Part shown: piece after piece, positions 1 to 11,535 of the stretch
How the letters are laid out: each line of letters begins with the position of its first letter
How positions within the stretch are numbered: the stretch's first letter is position 1
Program-made: the position numbers and the translations under genes
Assembly (NCBI GenBank): GCA_023055505.1
Contig: JALIRH010000002.1
Location: 15,275,244 to 15,339,243, forward strand
Direction: 5' to 3'
Length of the DNA stretch: 64,000 bases
Source: Callipepla californica brunnescens
Taxonomy: Eukaryota > Chordata > Aves > Galliformes > Odontophoridae
The notes under the pieces: generated by a model
Databases searched by the model: none
Told to the model about the DNA's origin: nothing
What the model saw: only the letters and a program-made list of their open reading frames with translations

Positions 1-2436
1 CAGCAAAAGCATGCTCTTCTGAAGTAACACTAGCTGTGAATTCATGAGACCTACCGTTCTCTGATTTCATACACTCCTAGAAGTCATTAAAAAAATCCTG
101 AAAAGGCTGAATTTCACTTTTGGTTATTTTTCAGTCAGAGCTGAGAAAAACATTATTCAAGTCCTTAGAGATTTTTTGAGCTATTTATAAGTGTTGGCAC
201 ATTTCTTCAAACTATACTCAATTGTTTTGGTGAATTAGATTATCTATGTTTTCTTTTGAACAATGTGTCACTTTGTAATCTTTTTTAGATCTTTGGAATC
301 TAGTAGTGTTCCATATCTGTCACTTAAGTAGCTGTAGAAACTTTTAGATTTATTAATATCTGGTGTCATTTCTTTCTTTGGAAATTAAATATGTGTTGTG
401 GTTTTGTGATTTTTGCTGTCAGTATTCCACATCAGAACATCATGAAAAATAATAGAAAGGTAAAGAGTGCATGGCTCTGCTCCAGCGCTGCAAAAGACGG
501 GGCAGTTTTTTTTTCCTTTCCCTCTCTTTTTTTTCTTGTGTCTCTGTCACAGACTCAGATCTAAAGATAACTCTATGACAGTATGACAATTTAAAACACT
601 TATGTGTCCAACACAAACTCAAGTTTAAGAAATTGATTTTGGAATATGCAAAAACTATTAAAACTGACAGAAGATATGTGGTGCTGTATTATTAAGATGC
701 AGAAAAGACTTCACCTTCTTCCCTACTCTACACAGTCCCAGCTCACAAGGTATAGGCACCTTACTTCTGGAGTCCTCATTTCACCATGGCAGATAAGGAA
801 GACTCAGACCATCGACTTTCCAGAGTGTGACTGTAGGTATACAGTATGAACATGTTTTTCACATAATTTTTTAGACATACATGCACAACTCTCCAACACA
901 ACATGCACATGCTTTTTTTTCTGTAAGAATTCTAGAATGTCATAACCTGACTTAATTCTGGAAATATATTTTTTCTCTCTGTCCCAGTTTCTCTGTATAT
1001 AAGTAAGTACCTATAAGCAACTTTATGTGCATAAATATTTCTGAACTAAAAAATATATATATATTTTAAAACAGTTCTCAAAAATATTCTATTTGATTGA
1101 ATAGCAAGTTTTTTTGCTTGAATAATGAGGCCTTTTTAGAAAACTGAACAATTCTGTAACATGTATGAAGTTGATGTACTGCACTTCCAAAATACCTTAG
1201 CTAAAATTTTTATTAACAGCTTCCGATGTGAACAAATTGCAATTCAGTGTTCAGCTGCTTATGTGACATCTGTAAAGTATAGCAGTTCATAAGTGATGAA
1301 ATAATTAAAATTCTTTTCGGGCAGACCAAGCCATTCCAGGAAAATGCCTATTACAGATTTCTTTCCAGTGACATAGGGAAGAAAAAAAAATAATTCTGCC
1401 TACAAAGACTTGTGCAGAAACTTAACTTTCAGGATGAGTGTCACATGCTGTATCAAGAGCTCAGTTCACTCCAACTACAGATAGTATTCTTTGCAGATCT
1501 TAAACTTTGAATTTCTTCCTAAACTTAGCATTGCGTTTCACCTTTAGAGGTTTCCATATCTATTTGGGGATTGTCCAGGGAGCTGAGAGAAAAAATTAAG
1601 TAGGTTTCAGAGTTGTTGGAAGCTTATAAATCCTGATATCTTTATTCTAAATTATATTTGAAGCCTAGAAATTATTGAACATTAACCTCTAAGCTCAACT
1701 TGACACATGAATTCTTCAATTAAGTATAGGTCATATTCAATCAATATGCAATGGTTTTCTTTGTTTCCTTAACTTATCAGTATATTATTTAAGCCCAGGT
1801 AAGTGTCTAGATTTCATGCAGTTCCTCACGGTGACGAAGGACAAATTCTTCTCCCTGTGAAGCCTACAAAAATGTACCAGTAGTAGCCATTATTTGGGAT
1901 ACATATTTAATTCAGGGTAACCAAGAACACATCTTTCAAATCTTAAATATATTTCAGTATAAAAATCAATATAAAAACTCAATAAAAAGATAAATAAAGA
2001 CAAGTAGATAAAATAAAATCGTAGTTAGAGAAAAAAAACAGCGAGGATTACCTGAATCATGAGAATATTGTGAGAACAACTTGAGCAGATATAAGCTGAA
2101 GGACAGGAGGCTTGAGTAAATGCAAGCTCAAGATCAAAATGTGGAGGCCACAAAACTTGGTGTCAAATGAAGATAAGAAAGTAGAATAGATGTCCTGTTT
2201 TTGAAGATAAAATGGCAAAACAGATGCCTCAGCTTAGCGTAGCTCCAGTGTGAAACTTTTTGGGCTACCCCCTTTTAAAGGGTGGAAATTTACAGCAAAA
2301 ATGACTCAGTTTTAATCCTACAATCACCAGAGATGTCAATCATTTTTGGAACTTCTGTCCATGTCCTTGGAATGTGATGACTATGTATATGCTATGCTTC
2401 AATATGCATGTTTGGTGAGTTATCCCCTTGCACCCA
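1..2436. other. AT-rich sequence without a recognisable gene
   Basis: All frames are short and broken by stops. I see only homopolymer and dinucleotide runs, for example a T-run near 506-515 and an AT run near 1052-1066. I recognise no repeat family or RNA gene here. Confidence 0.6.
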
Positions 2437-3528
2437 TGTCACGCTCCAATATAGAGGAGGGAGACGAGGTTCTTTAAGATTATGTGTATACCCAGCGTGA
2501 GATTAAGAAGCAACGGTTCAAATGTTGGTCCGACCAGTTTATTACCAATATTGGCCAGGGATAATAGGGAAGGGGAAGGCAGACACTATTAAGGGTGATG
2601 GGGAAGGGAAGGCGAGCGATAGGAAAGATAGGAAAGAAGCAAGGATTTGTACAACGCGGGGAAAGTCACCAGCCAGGATCCTAGGAGCGGTCCGGTTGCA
2701 AGCAGCTCCGACGGTCCGAGGCCGAAGAGCAGGGAATGGCAGAAGCGGGGAGAGCAGCAGCAGCGACGGGCAGCCTTGAGCAGCAAGCAGTTGTCCGGAG
2801 AAGCGGCACCGGGTCAGCACAGGAGAAGCGGCGCGGGGTCAGCCCAGGAACAGCAGCAGCCAGCACCGGAGAAGCAGCGAGGGGTCAACCCCGAGAGGGG
2901 CAGCAGCGAACAGTGATCAGCTCGAGAGGACACTCCAAAGAGAGGGCCTCTTCAGGCAGCAGTGAGATCAGCTCGGGTAGTCCCTCCGAAGAGAAACTCC
3001 AGCTTCGAGAAAATCCCTCGCAGAGAAAATCGCTCCATCTTCGTGGCTGCAGGACCCCTATTTTATCTTCCAGATTTCTCCAGTCTACGTGACAAATCCC
3101 GTGCTGCAAGCGTCTCCTGAGATGGCTATCTATCTCCTCAGAGATGAGTACCAAACAAAAGAGTGTTCATCGGCCATTGCTGCCCCCATGCTAGTGTGCC
3201 AGGCAAGCATCTCCTAAGATGGCTATCTCCCCACGGAGATGAGTACCAAACAAAAGAGTGTTCAGCGGCCATTGAGCTGCCATTGAGCTGCAGCTTATCT
3301 CTCTTTCCTTTTGCCAGGAAATGCCCATCTGCTTGTCTCTTAGACAAAGGATTTCACAACCCTTGCCCAGGACTTGCTTGGACATGTTTATCAGCAAACT
3401 TTGAGTCAATGCATATTAAAATAGTCTCTTACAACCGAGTGCTGTAAACAAAGGGAATACCTGCTTGACATAACTCATTGGCATGTCAAGTTACACTGTT
3501 GATTTTCTTGGCTTCAACCATAATGACA
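2437..3528 (-). mobile_element. Solo LTR of an endogenous retrovirus, minus orientation
   Basis: On the minus strand the segment opens with TGTCATTATGG and closes with GGAGCGTGACA, giving the short TGTCA...TGACA inverted ends typical of retroviral LTRs. On that strand a TATA-like ATAAAATA lies at about 3059-3066 and a polyadenylation signal AATAAA at 2538-2543, about 100 bases before the end, which is the expected U3-R-U5 order. The middle (about 2700-2950) is much richer in G and C than its surroundings. It carries imperfect repeats of a roughly 30-base GAAGCGGC-type unit near 2798-2890. No internal retroviral genes adjoin it, so it is a solo LTR. I could not match a target-site duplication: the left flank ends CACCCA and the right flank begins GGTTCC. 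The frames across it (60-118 codons) are by-products of base composition, not genes. I do not know the family name. Confidence 0.7.
3106..3277. repeat. Two-copy tandem duplication, period 97 bp, inside the LTR
   Basis: GCAAGCGTCTCCTGAGATGG at 3106 recurs as GCAAGCATCTCCTAAGATGG at 3203, and both copies continue into GAGATGAGTACCAAACAAAA and then AGAGTGTTCA. The two units stay alignable for about 75 bases. In LTR terms the duplication lies in U3, upstream of the TATA-like box when read on the minus strand, where duplicated enhancers are common. An enhancer role here is inference only. Confidence 0.75.
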
Positions 3529-5599
3529 GGTTCCAGTTTTAAGACTTCGTTTTTTGTTTATCAGATTCATTTTAACAGATGACCAAATCCAACCCTGATA
3601 AGCCTCCTATTCCAGGTTGTCTTTCATTCATTTTATTTTTCTTTTGTTCTTTGTTGCACATTTTAGCTTTCCTGATTATGTCTCTCCTCTTGTACATTTA
3701 GGAGAAACAGAGATGTGTATCTTTTTTTTTTTTATCACACCCATATTTTTAGCTAAAAAAATAAAATAAAATTACAATAATAATTGAGCAGAACAGCTGG
3801 TTAATGTATCTCCTTCTTTGTTCATGCTCAGTTAAAGTTCAATAATGTAATTATGTAAAAATATTTAGAGAACAACTCAATTAGGAGACACATTTTCATA
3901 AAATGGTATACAAAGCAAAGATTAATTCCTTTTCTTGGAGGGGGCAGGAATTCTCTTTTGTGTGTGTAACAATTAAAAACAGTAACATATATCCCACACT
4001 TTAACACTTGTACTGTATGAGTCATCAATTCAACTTTGTCTTTGTCTGTACTGCTTAGTAAGTTTTCTACAATAATGTGCTTGTTAATTTTCCTCCAAGG
4101 TCATATTATAACATAATAAACTATTGTAGAGAAGATACAGATTTTAATAAATAAATACAGTAGGAACACAGATAAGCTCCTGATAATAGTTGGGAGAATG
4201 TTCTTGTAGTAAATAACTGCCAAAACGTTAAGAATCTTACAAAAGAGACCTCCACATATGAGATGGATTTCAAACAAAAACAAATTCTGACATTATATGT
4301 AACTGTTATTACTAATTGCCATAAATATTTCTCTCAGCTATTTTCTATCCATGAGAACACCGTCTGAAAATTAAACTACTGCAGAAACTTTTGAAAATAT
4401 ATTCAAAGATCGTTGACAAACATTTTAAAGGAGATACTTTACTTTTATTTATCTCCTGTTTATAAATCATATAGTAATCCAAGCAGGGATCAAAAACAAT
4501 TCTCTACAGCGCAGGTAGAGAATTGTTTCAATGTTGGTAAATAAATAGCCTGATAATCCCAAGATAATTTTGTACAGAGACTGCAAGAATAATACATACA
4601 TCCATAAAAGTTATGGTTACACTTTTAAAACAAAGTGTAACAATTAACAAACTGAAACAAGTAGGTATGAAGAGTCAGATGACAGTAAATAGTAATGAAT
4701 GCATTTGTGAAGTAATTGTTTTAGTGAATAATTTCAAAAAGGAAAAAAATCACTAAACTTGCTCACTGAACAGTTCATAATGCTAACATTTTCCCAGACA
4801 TTTTCTACTTACTCCTCTTCCACATTATAAAAACATGTGTTAGTACAAAACAGAATTATTTTATTTATGTTGGAGTACACTTTGTTTTAAATGTTTCACT
4901 TTGTATTAAAATATCATGTGTTAAATGTTGCATTTACATTGAGTCATTATTGTTCCAATCCACCTAAAGTTTATATTTTTTAGTTGGAAACAAGTAGAAG
5001 TAATCCTTTTTCATCTACATCATCTAGGAATTTATTGATGACCTTGAAAAGTTTTCATTTTCTACTGGGAATAAATATTTTATGTCATGATTAGCTGCTA
5101 AATAGTAATCTCTCAAAAAAAATTGTTTGAACTGAACAACAAAAATCTATCAATAGAATAAAGAAAGCTAAGAAAATAGTGAATTCTATTTTTTTAATGT
5201 AGCTATAAGATTGATCAGCTCTAAAGTTCGCAGTAGTATCTTTGACTTAAAAAACAAATTCTCAGATAAATAACATAAGAAGTCTTCCACTGCATGGAAA
5301 AAAATGTTTAGACAAGTCAATTGTTTTAGAAATTAGGTTTGAAGTATTATGACATGTATACAATACAGCTTTGGGGACTCCAATGCTGTTGTCTTCCTGG
5401 AAAAGTACAGGTACATTTTTATTTTTTTTTTTCATTATTCATTGAAAGTTAAGTGTAAGGAAAGAGCAAATTGAATTTTTTTTATCAGATATATGGGATT
5501 TGAGAGCTGTGATTTTTGCTATAAACGCATTAATTCTTGAAAGTATGTTTGAATCTTATTCATATATGGTTGAAGAATAATTGTATTTTTTTTTCTCTT
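3529..5599. other. AT-rich sequence without a recognisable gene
   Basis: There is a T-run at 3722-3733 and a perfect hairpin at 4494-4528 (listed separately). Otherwise I see no repeat family, RNA gene or convincing reading frame. The frames of 60-66 codons on the minus strand near 3828-4283 have no recognisable content. Confidence 0.55.
4494..4528. repeat. Perfect 14-bp inverted repeat with a 7-base spacer
   Basis: The left arm AAACAATTCTCTAC (4494-4507) and the right arm GTAGAGAATTGTTT (4515-4528) are exact reverse complements around the spacer AGCGCAG. Either strand could fold into a stem-loop. No gene, T-run or transposon end adjoins it, so no function can be assigned. Confidence 0.85.
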
Positions 5600-5905
5600 G
5601 GTTTGATTGTTACTGAGCAGTCAAGGACTTTTCAGCTTCTCACAGTGCTCTGCCAGAGCAGAGGCTGGGAGTTCACAAGAAGTTCAGAGGGGACACAGCC
5701 AGGAAAACTGATACAAACTACCCAAAGGGACACTCCATATCATTCCACATTCCTACATGAAAAAATAATAATACTGATATATATAATAATAATGCCCAAG
5801 AAGGGCAGCTTTGGGACTGGCTTTGGGACTGGCTGGTCATTAGATGTCAAGTCACAAGCAATTGCATTTTATGTCACTCATACATCATTTATTTTGTATA
5901 GATGT
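5600..5905 (+). mobile_element. LTR fragment, family shared with 10958-11535 (TguLTR5-like)
   Basis: Blocks such as GCTTCTCACAGTGCTCTGCC, AGGGGACACAGCCAGGAAAA and the AGCAATTGCATTTTATGTCA segment follow the order of the avian LTR family that I recognise from its CACAAGAAG...GACACAGCCAGGA...CTGACCCAAA core. Full-length solo copies lie at 10958 and 13097. Both ends here are worn or missing. The 130-codon frame starting at 5537 runs across it and is not a gene. Confidence 0.6.
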
Positions 5906-5927
5906 TTATTATTTGTGTTATTAAAAT

Positions 5928-5964
5928 AGAATCATAGAATGGCATAGTCTGGAAGGGACCACAG
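5928..5964 (-). mobile_element. CR1 LINE 3' tail fragment, minus strand
   Basis: ATAGAATCATAGAATGGCAT followed by AGTCTGGAAGGGACCA is the reverse complement of a CR1 3' end (octamer tail and GGTCCCTTCCA block). It abuts a plus-strand CR1 tail, so the two form a head-to-head pair. Confidence 0.7.
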
Positions 5965-5966
5965 CA

Positions 5967-6188
5967 GAGATTCAGGTTGGAAGTTAGGAAATACTCCGAG
6001 AAAGTGGACAGACATTGGACCAAGCTCCCCTGGTAGGTGATGGAATCATTGTTCCCAGAGCTGTTCAAGAAATGGTTAGTTGTTGTACTGAAAGACATGG
6101 TTTAGTGAGAGCTATTGGTGATATGTGGGCAGTTGGATGGGATGATCTTAGAGGTGTTTTCCAGCCTTGGTGATTCTATGATTCTATG
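5967..6188 (+). mobile_element. CR1 LINE 3' fragment, plus strand
   Basis: The segment has GATTCAGGTTGGAAGTTAGG (C-terminal end of the CR1 ORF2 region), the untranslated block GATGATCTTAGAGGTGTTTTC, then CCAGCCTTGGTGATTCTATG and a final GATTCTATG. It is 5'-truncated, as is usual for CR1, and codes for nothing. Confidence 0.85.
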
Positions 6189-6544
6189 AACTTAAAGATC
6201 AAATAGTTTTAATTCCCTTACCATGAACAGAGTTGGACTTTTCGTTAAGAATAGAAAAAAAAAAAACTTATTGTCAACTGAACAACACAACCTCCAATGA
6301 CCCATCGCTACTGGAGATCAGCATCTGAACTACATGCTACATTGGAATCCCAATGGTGACTATCTATTTCTTGCTTTCTACAAAGACTTCTTGCTCTTAT
6401 TTCCTATCTCTTCTCTATCACCCATCTTCCTTTTCCCATCTCCTTATGATGCTAGAATTTGTTTGGGCTAACATTTGACACATTGTGTCTTAATCTCACT
6501 GTTGGGTACTGAGCCAGTGGAGGCGACTCACTTTTTCTTTCATC

Positions 6545-6882
6545 GGTACTAAAACACACCATCCGTTGCTTCAGTGCACTCACATTCACTGTTTGGTCTC
6601 TATACACATTCATTAGTTATCAATTAATGTCAGTGGGATGTAATTTTTTCTGCATGGAGAAATTTGGTTTCACACCTTCACTTCATACTCACTTCCATGT
6701 CAGATAGCATTTTGTCAGGGTGCCCCTCTGCTGTTATCTATCTCATGGAGACAAAATGTAACAGAATACTGGTGGGAAGGTTCCACCTCTACTGTCATTC
6801 CACAAACATCTGCATCTGACTTTGTGAGAGGCTTTATGCCAGCATAGTAAAACAGGAGGCATTACTGTCAGAGCAGCCCTCA
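6545..6882 (-). mobile_element. Mariner (Galluhop-like) remnant, one terminal repeat kept
   Basis: This aligns by eye with the better-preserved copy at 60680-61228. Shared blocks are CACTGTTTGGTCTCTATACA, GTCAGTGGGATGTAATTTTT, the CATTTTGTCAG block and the CATCTGCATCTGACTTTGTG block. The right inverted end (GGAGGCATTACTGTCAGAGC, then AGCCCTCA) reads TGAGGGCTGCTCTGACAGTA on the minus strand and is followed by TA, the mariner target. The left end is missing or too diverged to place. It encodes no working transposase. Confidence 0.7.
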
Positions 6883-6884
6883 TA

Positions 6885-7479
6885 TAATATAGTTAATGTA
6901 TAGAAGTAACAAGACTTAGTTTAATTTTTAGTATTTTAAATCAAAACATATAAAAGAGTAACAAAAGCATAAATCTAGTGGGATATTTGACCTTTTTTTT
7001 TTTTTTGTGAAACTAATGCATCAGCCTAGTTCAATGAAAGTCTTTGCAAATTTTGGTAAGTTCTTAAGGTGCTTTTGTAAGATTTTTGCTGAAATTTTAG
7101 GTATTATAAAAGTCTAATAAAGAGGCATGATCACTTTTTAGTTGAATATCTGCAATTCTATGTAGATGGAAAATGGAGTTTCAGATATGGAAAAAAATCT
7201 TTTTCTGCAATCTTGAAATCTATTGTCAAATTCTTATATCAAAACAAAGAACAAGGCTTTGGTTGTTTTGGTTGTTCACAGGATTGTGTTTAGCTAGCGT
7301 ATCAAAATGAATAGATTGGTTGCCATAAATTGAGTTAGCTCTGCACTACATCCTCCCCTTGTCCTGATTTCAGCTCAGATAATGTTTAACAGCACACTCA
7401 TTACTTGATTGCTGCTGAGTGATGAGTACACATCTGAGGCCAGGCCCAGCCTCTCAGTGCGATAGTTTGGGCATGCCTG
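6885..7479. other. AT-rich spacer
   Basis: It holds a T-run at 6993-7005 and no recognised repeat or gene. Confidence 0.5.
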
Positions 7480-7740
7480 GTCTATGTCATTGATTAAGAT
7501 GATAAAGAGTACTGATCCCAAGAGCCTGAAGGACACCACTCTTTACCAGTCTCTGTGTTGACCATTCTGGATACAACCATCCAATTCTTTATCAAACAAC
7601 ATCAGCAGCTCTGACAATTTCAGTTGTTCTTCCTTTGTCTACTGATAATGTAACTCCATCACTAGATCACTAGACTGTTCAGGCACAGTCTACATTTGGT
7701 GATGTCATACTGGCTGTCTAAATTCACCTCCTTTTCTTGC
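7480..7740 (-). mobile_element. CR1 LINE fragment, reverse-transcriptase region, minus strand
   Basis: Blocks such as TGTCATTGATTAAGATGATA, CTGATCCCAAGAGCCTGAAG, CTGATAATGTAACTCCATCA and TGATGTCATACTGGCTGTCT are diverged reverse complements of the CR1 RT-coding region. The CR1 copy at 38333-39640 carries the same blocks in the same order. The copy is heavily mutated and lacks the 3' tail. Confidence 0.65.
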
Positions 7741-7751
7741 CCTTACTTTTC

Positions 7752-7857
7752 AATCTTGTTACTTTTCTTTTCAATTATATCTGCCTTCTCACTGGGAAAG
7801 AATGTGTAAGCAAATGGTTTTGTGGTGCTTAGCTGCCTGTCAGGTTAAACCACAACA
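7752..7857 (+). mobile_element. LTR 3'-end fragment (same family as 10958-11535)
   Basis: TGTGGTGCTTAGCTGCCTGT, then CAGGTTAAACCACAACA, is the terminal block of this LTR family. The same end closes the copies at 11535 and 13629. Only about 100 bases remain. Confidence 0.7.
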
Positions 7858-9481
7858 ATTACTTAAAGACCAGATAGATAGGAAGAATTGTATCTATTGT
7901 GATAACGCCACAGATAACCCATTCTGTCCCTGGTCTGCTATGAAAGGAACTATACACAGCTATTTAAATTCCCAGACAGAAGAATGGAGACTGTGTGCAT
8001 CCAGATTCCATGAACAATGTCCATAGAATGATTCCAGAAAGTACAAATTATATTTTAGAGAATTGCATTTGAGAGCTTATTTTAAATATTGCTTTATTGT
8101 AAATACTGCTCTGTCTATGTAGTTAAATGATCTAATTCAACTGTTGCAAATTATTTTTAATTACTTCATTTGACAACCCACAGCACTCCACTATTTTACC
8201 TTTGCCATGAAACTATTATTTTATAATGATCAAGTCACAAATCAGTTTATTCCATCAACCTGAATGACATGAGCTATATAAGCCATATATCATCAGCCCA
8301 TTTTCCAGTCCTACAATCATTAATTCTGCTTTCTTCCAGAGGCAACAGAACCTGACCACATTTTATGTTCCAGTGGGTCTTACATATGATTTATAAAGAA
8401 AAAGATGCACTTCTATGCACTAGACCAGAGGTGGTCAGCCTGCTTTTATGAATTATACTTTTTAATGCTTATGTGCCTGGAAGGTGCAAAGGTCACGCAG
8501 AGATATGAGCCTACCCCTTTGTGGTGTAATTCTCCCAGTACACAGGACCATGAACAACCCAGAAGCCATGTTGCGAGTATGTCATAATCATAGTATGGGA
8601 TCTCCACATTTACATGAAAAAGTAAGAAGGAGATCTACAAGAACAATTTGTTACCTCTGTTCTTTCTACATGCAATCATTAATCATTTTTCTTAATACAT
8701 GTTCATGCAGTTTGCCATTTGTGACTATTTAACGGTGATGTTCACATCGCTACAGAAGAGAGACACATTCTCACCAGCTTCCATTTTGCAAACTTTATTT
8801 GCACATAATTCACACACAATTTTAGTTCCTAAAACTATCAAATACAAATGTATTTACTCATCCTTGTGGCAAGAAGCCAAATTAACAAATTCAAAAACAT
8901 TTTTTTAATCTTTGGGTCATTTATTCTCAACAAGTTTACATTTTCAAAATGTTTTCATAAGCCTCTGAGATATATTTTACTATAGCACAAATTCTTTGCT
9001 CATTTTAATTTTATGTTTATTAAAATGCTACACGATGAATGGAAAGCATATAAAGAAACCATCAGTTTTTTAGAGAAGCAGTAGGATAATTTAATAAGTG
9101 ATTGTAGACATATGTTACAGAAAAATAATTTGGACCAGAAAAATGCTATGCTGAACAACTAGGAAAAAATAATTCAAAATCAGATTCTTCATAAGTGAAG
9201 CACCAGGAGTAGAAAAGCCTTGAAAGAATTAAGTAGTATACATTGAATGTTTCTAAAAGTTTGCACTGTATTACCATAATAAATCAACTAAATAAATTTC
9301 ACAAATTTGCGGAAAATGGAAAATATTTATTGAATCTTAACATAGTATAGTTGGAGCATACTTTCCCTAAATAGTCCTCAGTGCGGGAAATTCACTGATA
9401 TTTCACTCCTTTCACATAAAAATAAGTAAAGTACTGATGCAATCAAAATTTCACTGAAGAGGCAATTGTTCTGAAAGTACT
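7858..9481. other. AT-rich sequence without a recognisable gene
   Basis: The frames near 8405-8908 (60-82 codons, plus) overlap each other in different registers and show no known domain. The last five bases (9477-9481, GTACT) are the left target duplication of the adjacent solo LTR. Confidence 0.5.
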
Positions 9482-10062
9482 TGTCAATGTTTTGCGGGAT
9501 GGTTTGACCCGGTACCATGATGATTGAGGCAGGCGACCCACAAGCCCATGCCCCGAGGAAGGGGAAGTGGGAAAGAGAAGAAAAGGAGAAGGGAAATGGG
9601 CCTAGGAACAAAAAGGCAGCAACGATTTGAGGAGGAAAGCTAATTTACTAAATAAGACATAAGAAAGTAAAATACCAAAATATAATACAATATAATTGGA
9701 CTTGAGGCTAACAAATCAAATAAAATGAGCAAGAGAGAGACTGTCCAATAAACTGAAGGCCTTACGCTAACGCTGAAGGTGGACAGCTGCAACAAACACC
9801 CACTGCTGAGCTCGATCCTGAAGAGAAGAGGGCATCCCGTGACCGCAGACAGTTTTTATCTTTCCCTCTGAGCGGAAACACGTAAAAATGCAAAGCATCG
9901 CACAGTCCTCTGGGGAATGTAGTTCTTCTCTTCTGAGACAGGCACATCCATAGCTATCAATGATCCACACAGTTAGAGCATTAACTCTTTAACTGCCAAT
10001 ATACTACACGCTGTTATGATGTTGAATATCAAGAATATAACAGAAATCATAAAACCATGACA
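9482..10062 (-). mobile_element. Solo LTR of the same family as the provirus at 27712-33012
   Basis: The element is 581 bases long with TGTCA...TGACA ends and can be followed end to end against the proviral LTR, for example in ATGAGCAAGAGAGAG, GGCCTTACGCTAACGCTGAA, CTCTGGGGAATGTAGTTCTT and CATAAAACCATGACA. It is clearly more diverged than the two proviral LTRs are from each other, so it is an older insertion. GTACT stands on both sides (9477-9481 and 10063-10067), a 5-bp direct repeat consistent with a target-site duplication. The missing interior points to LTR-LTR recombination. It landed at the 5' edge of a CR1 fragment. Confidence 0.92.
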
Positions 10063-10067
10063 GTACT

Positions 10068-10197
10068 GGAGATGTTCAAGACCCGCCTGGACACCTACCT
10101 GTGCCACCTGGCCTTGGGATCTTGCTTTGGCAGGGGGGTTGGACTCCATGATCTCTGGAGGTCCCTTCCAACCCCTACAATTCTGTGATTCTGTGTG
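10068..10197 (+). mobile_element. CR1 LINE 3' fragment, plus strand
   Basis: It contains GGAGATGTTCAAGACCCGCC and ATCTCTGGAGGTCCCTTCCA, then a TTCTGTGATTCTGTG octamer tail. It is 5'-truncated to about 130 bases and well preserved. The solo LTR lies directly upstream. Confidence 0.92.
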
Positions 10198-10957
10198 ATA
10201 TGGTAATGGCTTTGTAACTGATTTTTATACATGTGTACAGAGTTTCTGAAGTGACCTAAAAAGTATAATTTACATCACTTGTAGACATTAGACCTCAAAG
10301 TATTGAAAGAAAAATAGCCCATATAGAAACAAGTGCTATACTATAAATAAAAATGATATAAAAAAGAATATCTCCTAAAGAGAAACCAATACTACTGATA
10401 CCAGAGTTAACGGATGACACCACAATCCCATTAACACAGAATTTTCCAACAGCTTACTGATAAATTGTCCTAATATCAAGGTGATTTGATTCCAAATAGC
10501 ATCTTTTTATGATAAAGGATGAATTTTTCACTGAATCTAAGGAAGTCATTGATTTAATAAAAAAGGAAGAAATATGAAAGAAGCTGTAATAAAATACTAT
10601 AGAGGTTAAATTATTTGAAGATTCTAAAGTATGTTAGACATAATATGGCTTCCACATGAAGTGTTAAAGGAAAAGACGAAAAGTGACAGAAAATGACTGT
10701 TTAAGGAGAAATTTTTTCGAAGGGCTCGTGAAGTATATACTTTTCACTGAGAGTTAACCTTTCAGTGGATAAAAAATTAGAGTCAAGATTAATAAATAAC
10801 AAAATAATAGTATAAAAAATGAGAGAAAGAGAAGTATACGTGTAAGAGTGGAAAATAAAAAAGAAAAAAATATGTTAAGTATTGGATGCAAATTTTAATT
10901 TTCAGACTCACACAAAATTAATAGCAGATCTGATAACATGATAATAACATGTCAAAG
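10198..10957. other. AT-rich spacer
   Basis: It is very A-rich, especially 10780-10870. I see no gene or recognised repeat. Confidence 0.5.
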
Positions 10958-11535
10958 TCATACTGGTTTTGGTTGTGACAGAGTTAAGCCTCTTCATGTT
11001 AGCTTGTATGTTGCTATATTTTGGACTTGTCATGAGAGTAGTGTAGACATTTTAGCTATTGCTGAGTACTGCTTGATAGAGTTGAGGTCTCTTCTATTTC
11101 TCACTCCACGATGCCAGCAAACAGACTTTGAGTGAACAAGAAGTTGTGAAGAGCCACAGCCAGGATAGCTGACCCAAAAATGACCTAAGCTATGTTCCAT
11201 GTATTCTGTGCCATGCAATGTTATATGGTCAGCAATAAAACTGGTGGAAAGAATGAGAATGGGGAAGAATTCAGAGTTACGCTATTTGTCTTTTCAAATA
11301 GCAATTACATGTTATTATGAGTTCCAGGAAGTGTCTGAATGATGGAATGTAGGGAAATAATTCTTTGTTTTCTTTGCTTGCACATGTTGCTTATGGTTTA
11401 TTTATTAAACTGCCTTTATCTCAATTCACTAATTTTCTCCATTTTATTCTTTTGATTCTCTCCCACATCCCACTGTGGAAGAGTGAGCAAGTATCTGGGT
11501 GGTGCTAAGTGGTTTACTGGGGTTGAAACACAACA
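10958..11535 (+). mobile_element. Full-length solo LTR, TguLTR5-like avian ERV
   Basis: The copy starts near TACTGGTTTTGGTTGTGACA, matching the characteristic TACTGGTTT...GAGTTAA opening of this avian LTR family. It continues through TAGCTATTGCTGAGTACTGC, AGAGCCACAGCCAGGATAGC and TGACCCAAAAATGACC, and ends with GGTGGTGCTAAGTGG and GAAACACAACA. It is about 578 bases long, a plausible full length. It is diverged, and I could not identify a target duplication. The family name rests on recall of the consensus and should be checked with RepeatMasker. Confidence 0.75.

Noticed and set aside
2522..3154. Several overlapping frames of 60-118 codons on both strands
   Set aside because: They overlap in up to four frames inside a GC-rich LTR; high GC lowers stop frequency and no domain is recognisable.
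5537..5929. 130-codon plus-strand frame
   Set aside because: It runs from unique sequence through an LTR fragment; composition is low-complexity and there is no known domain.
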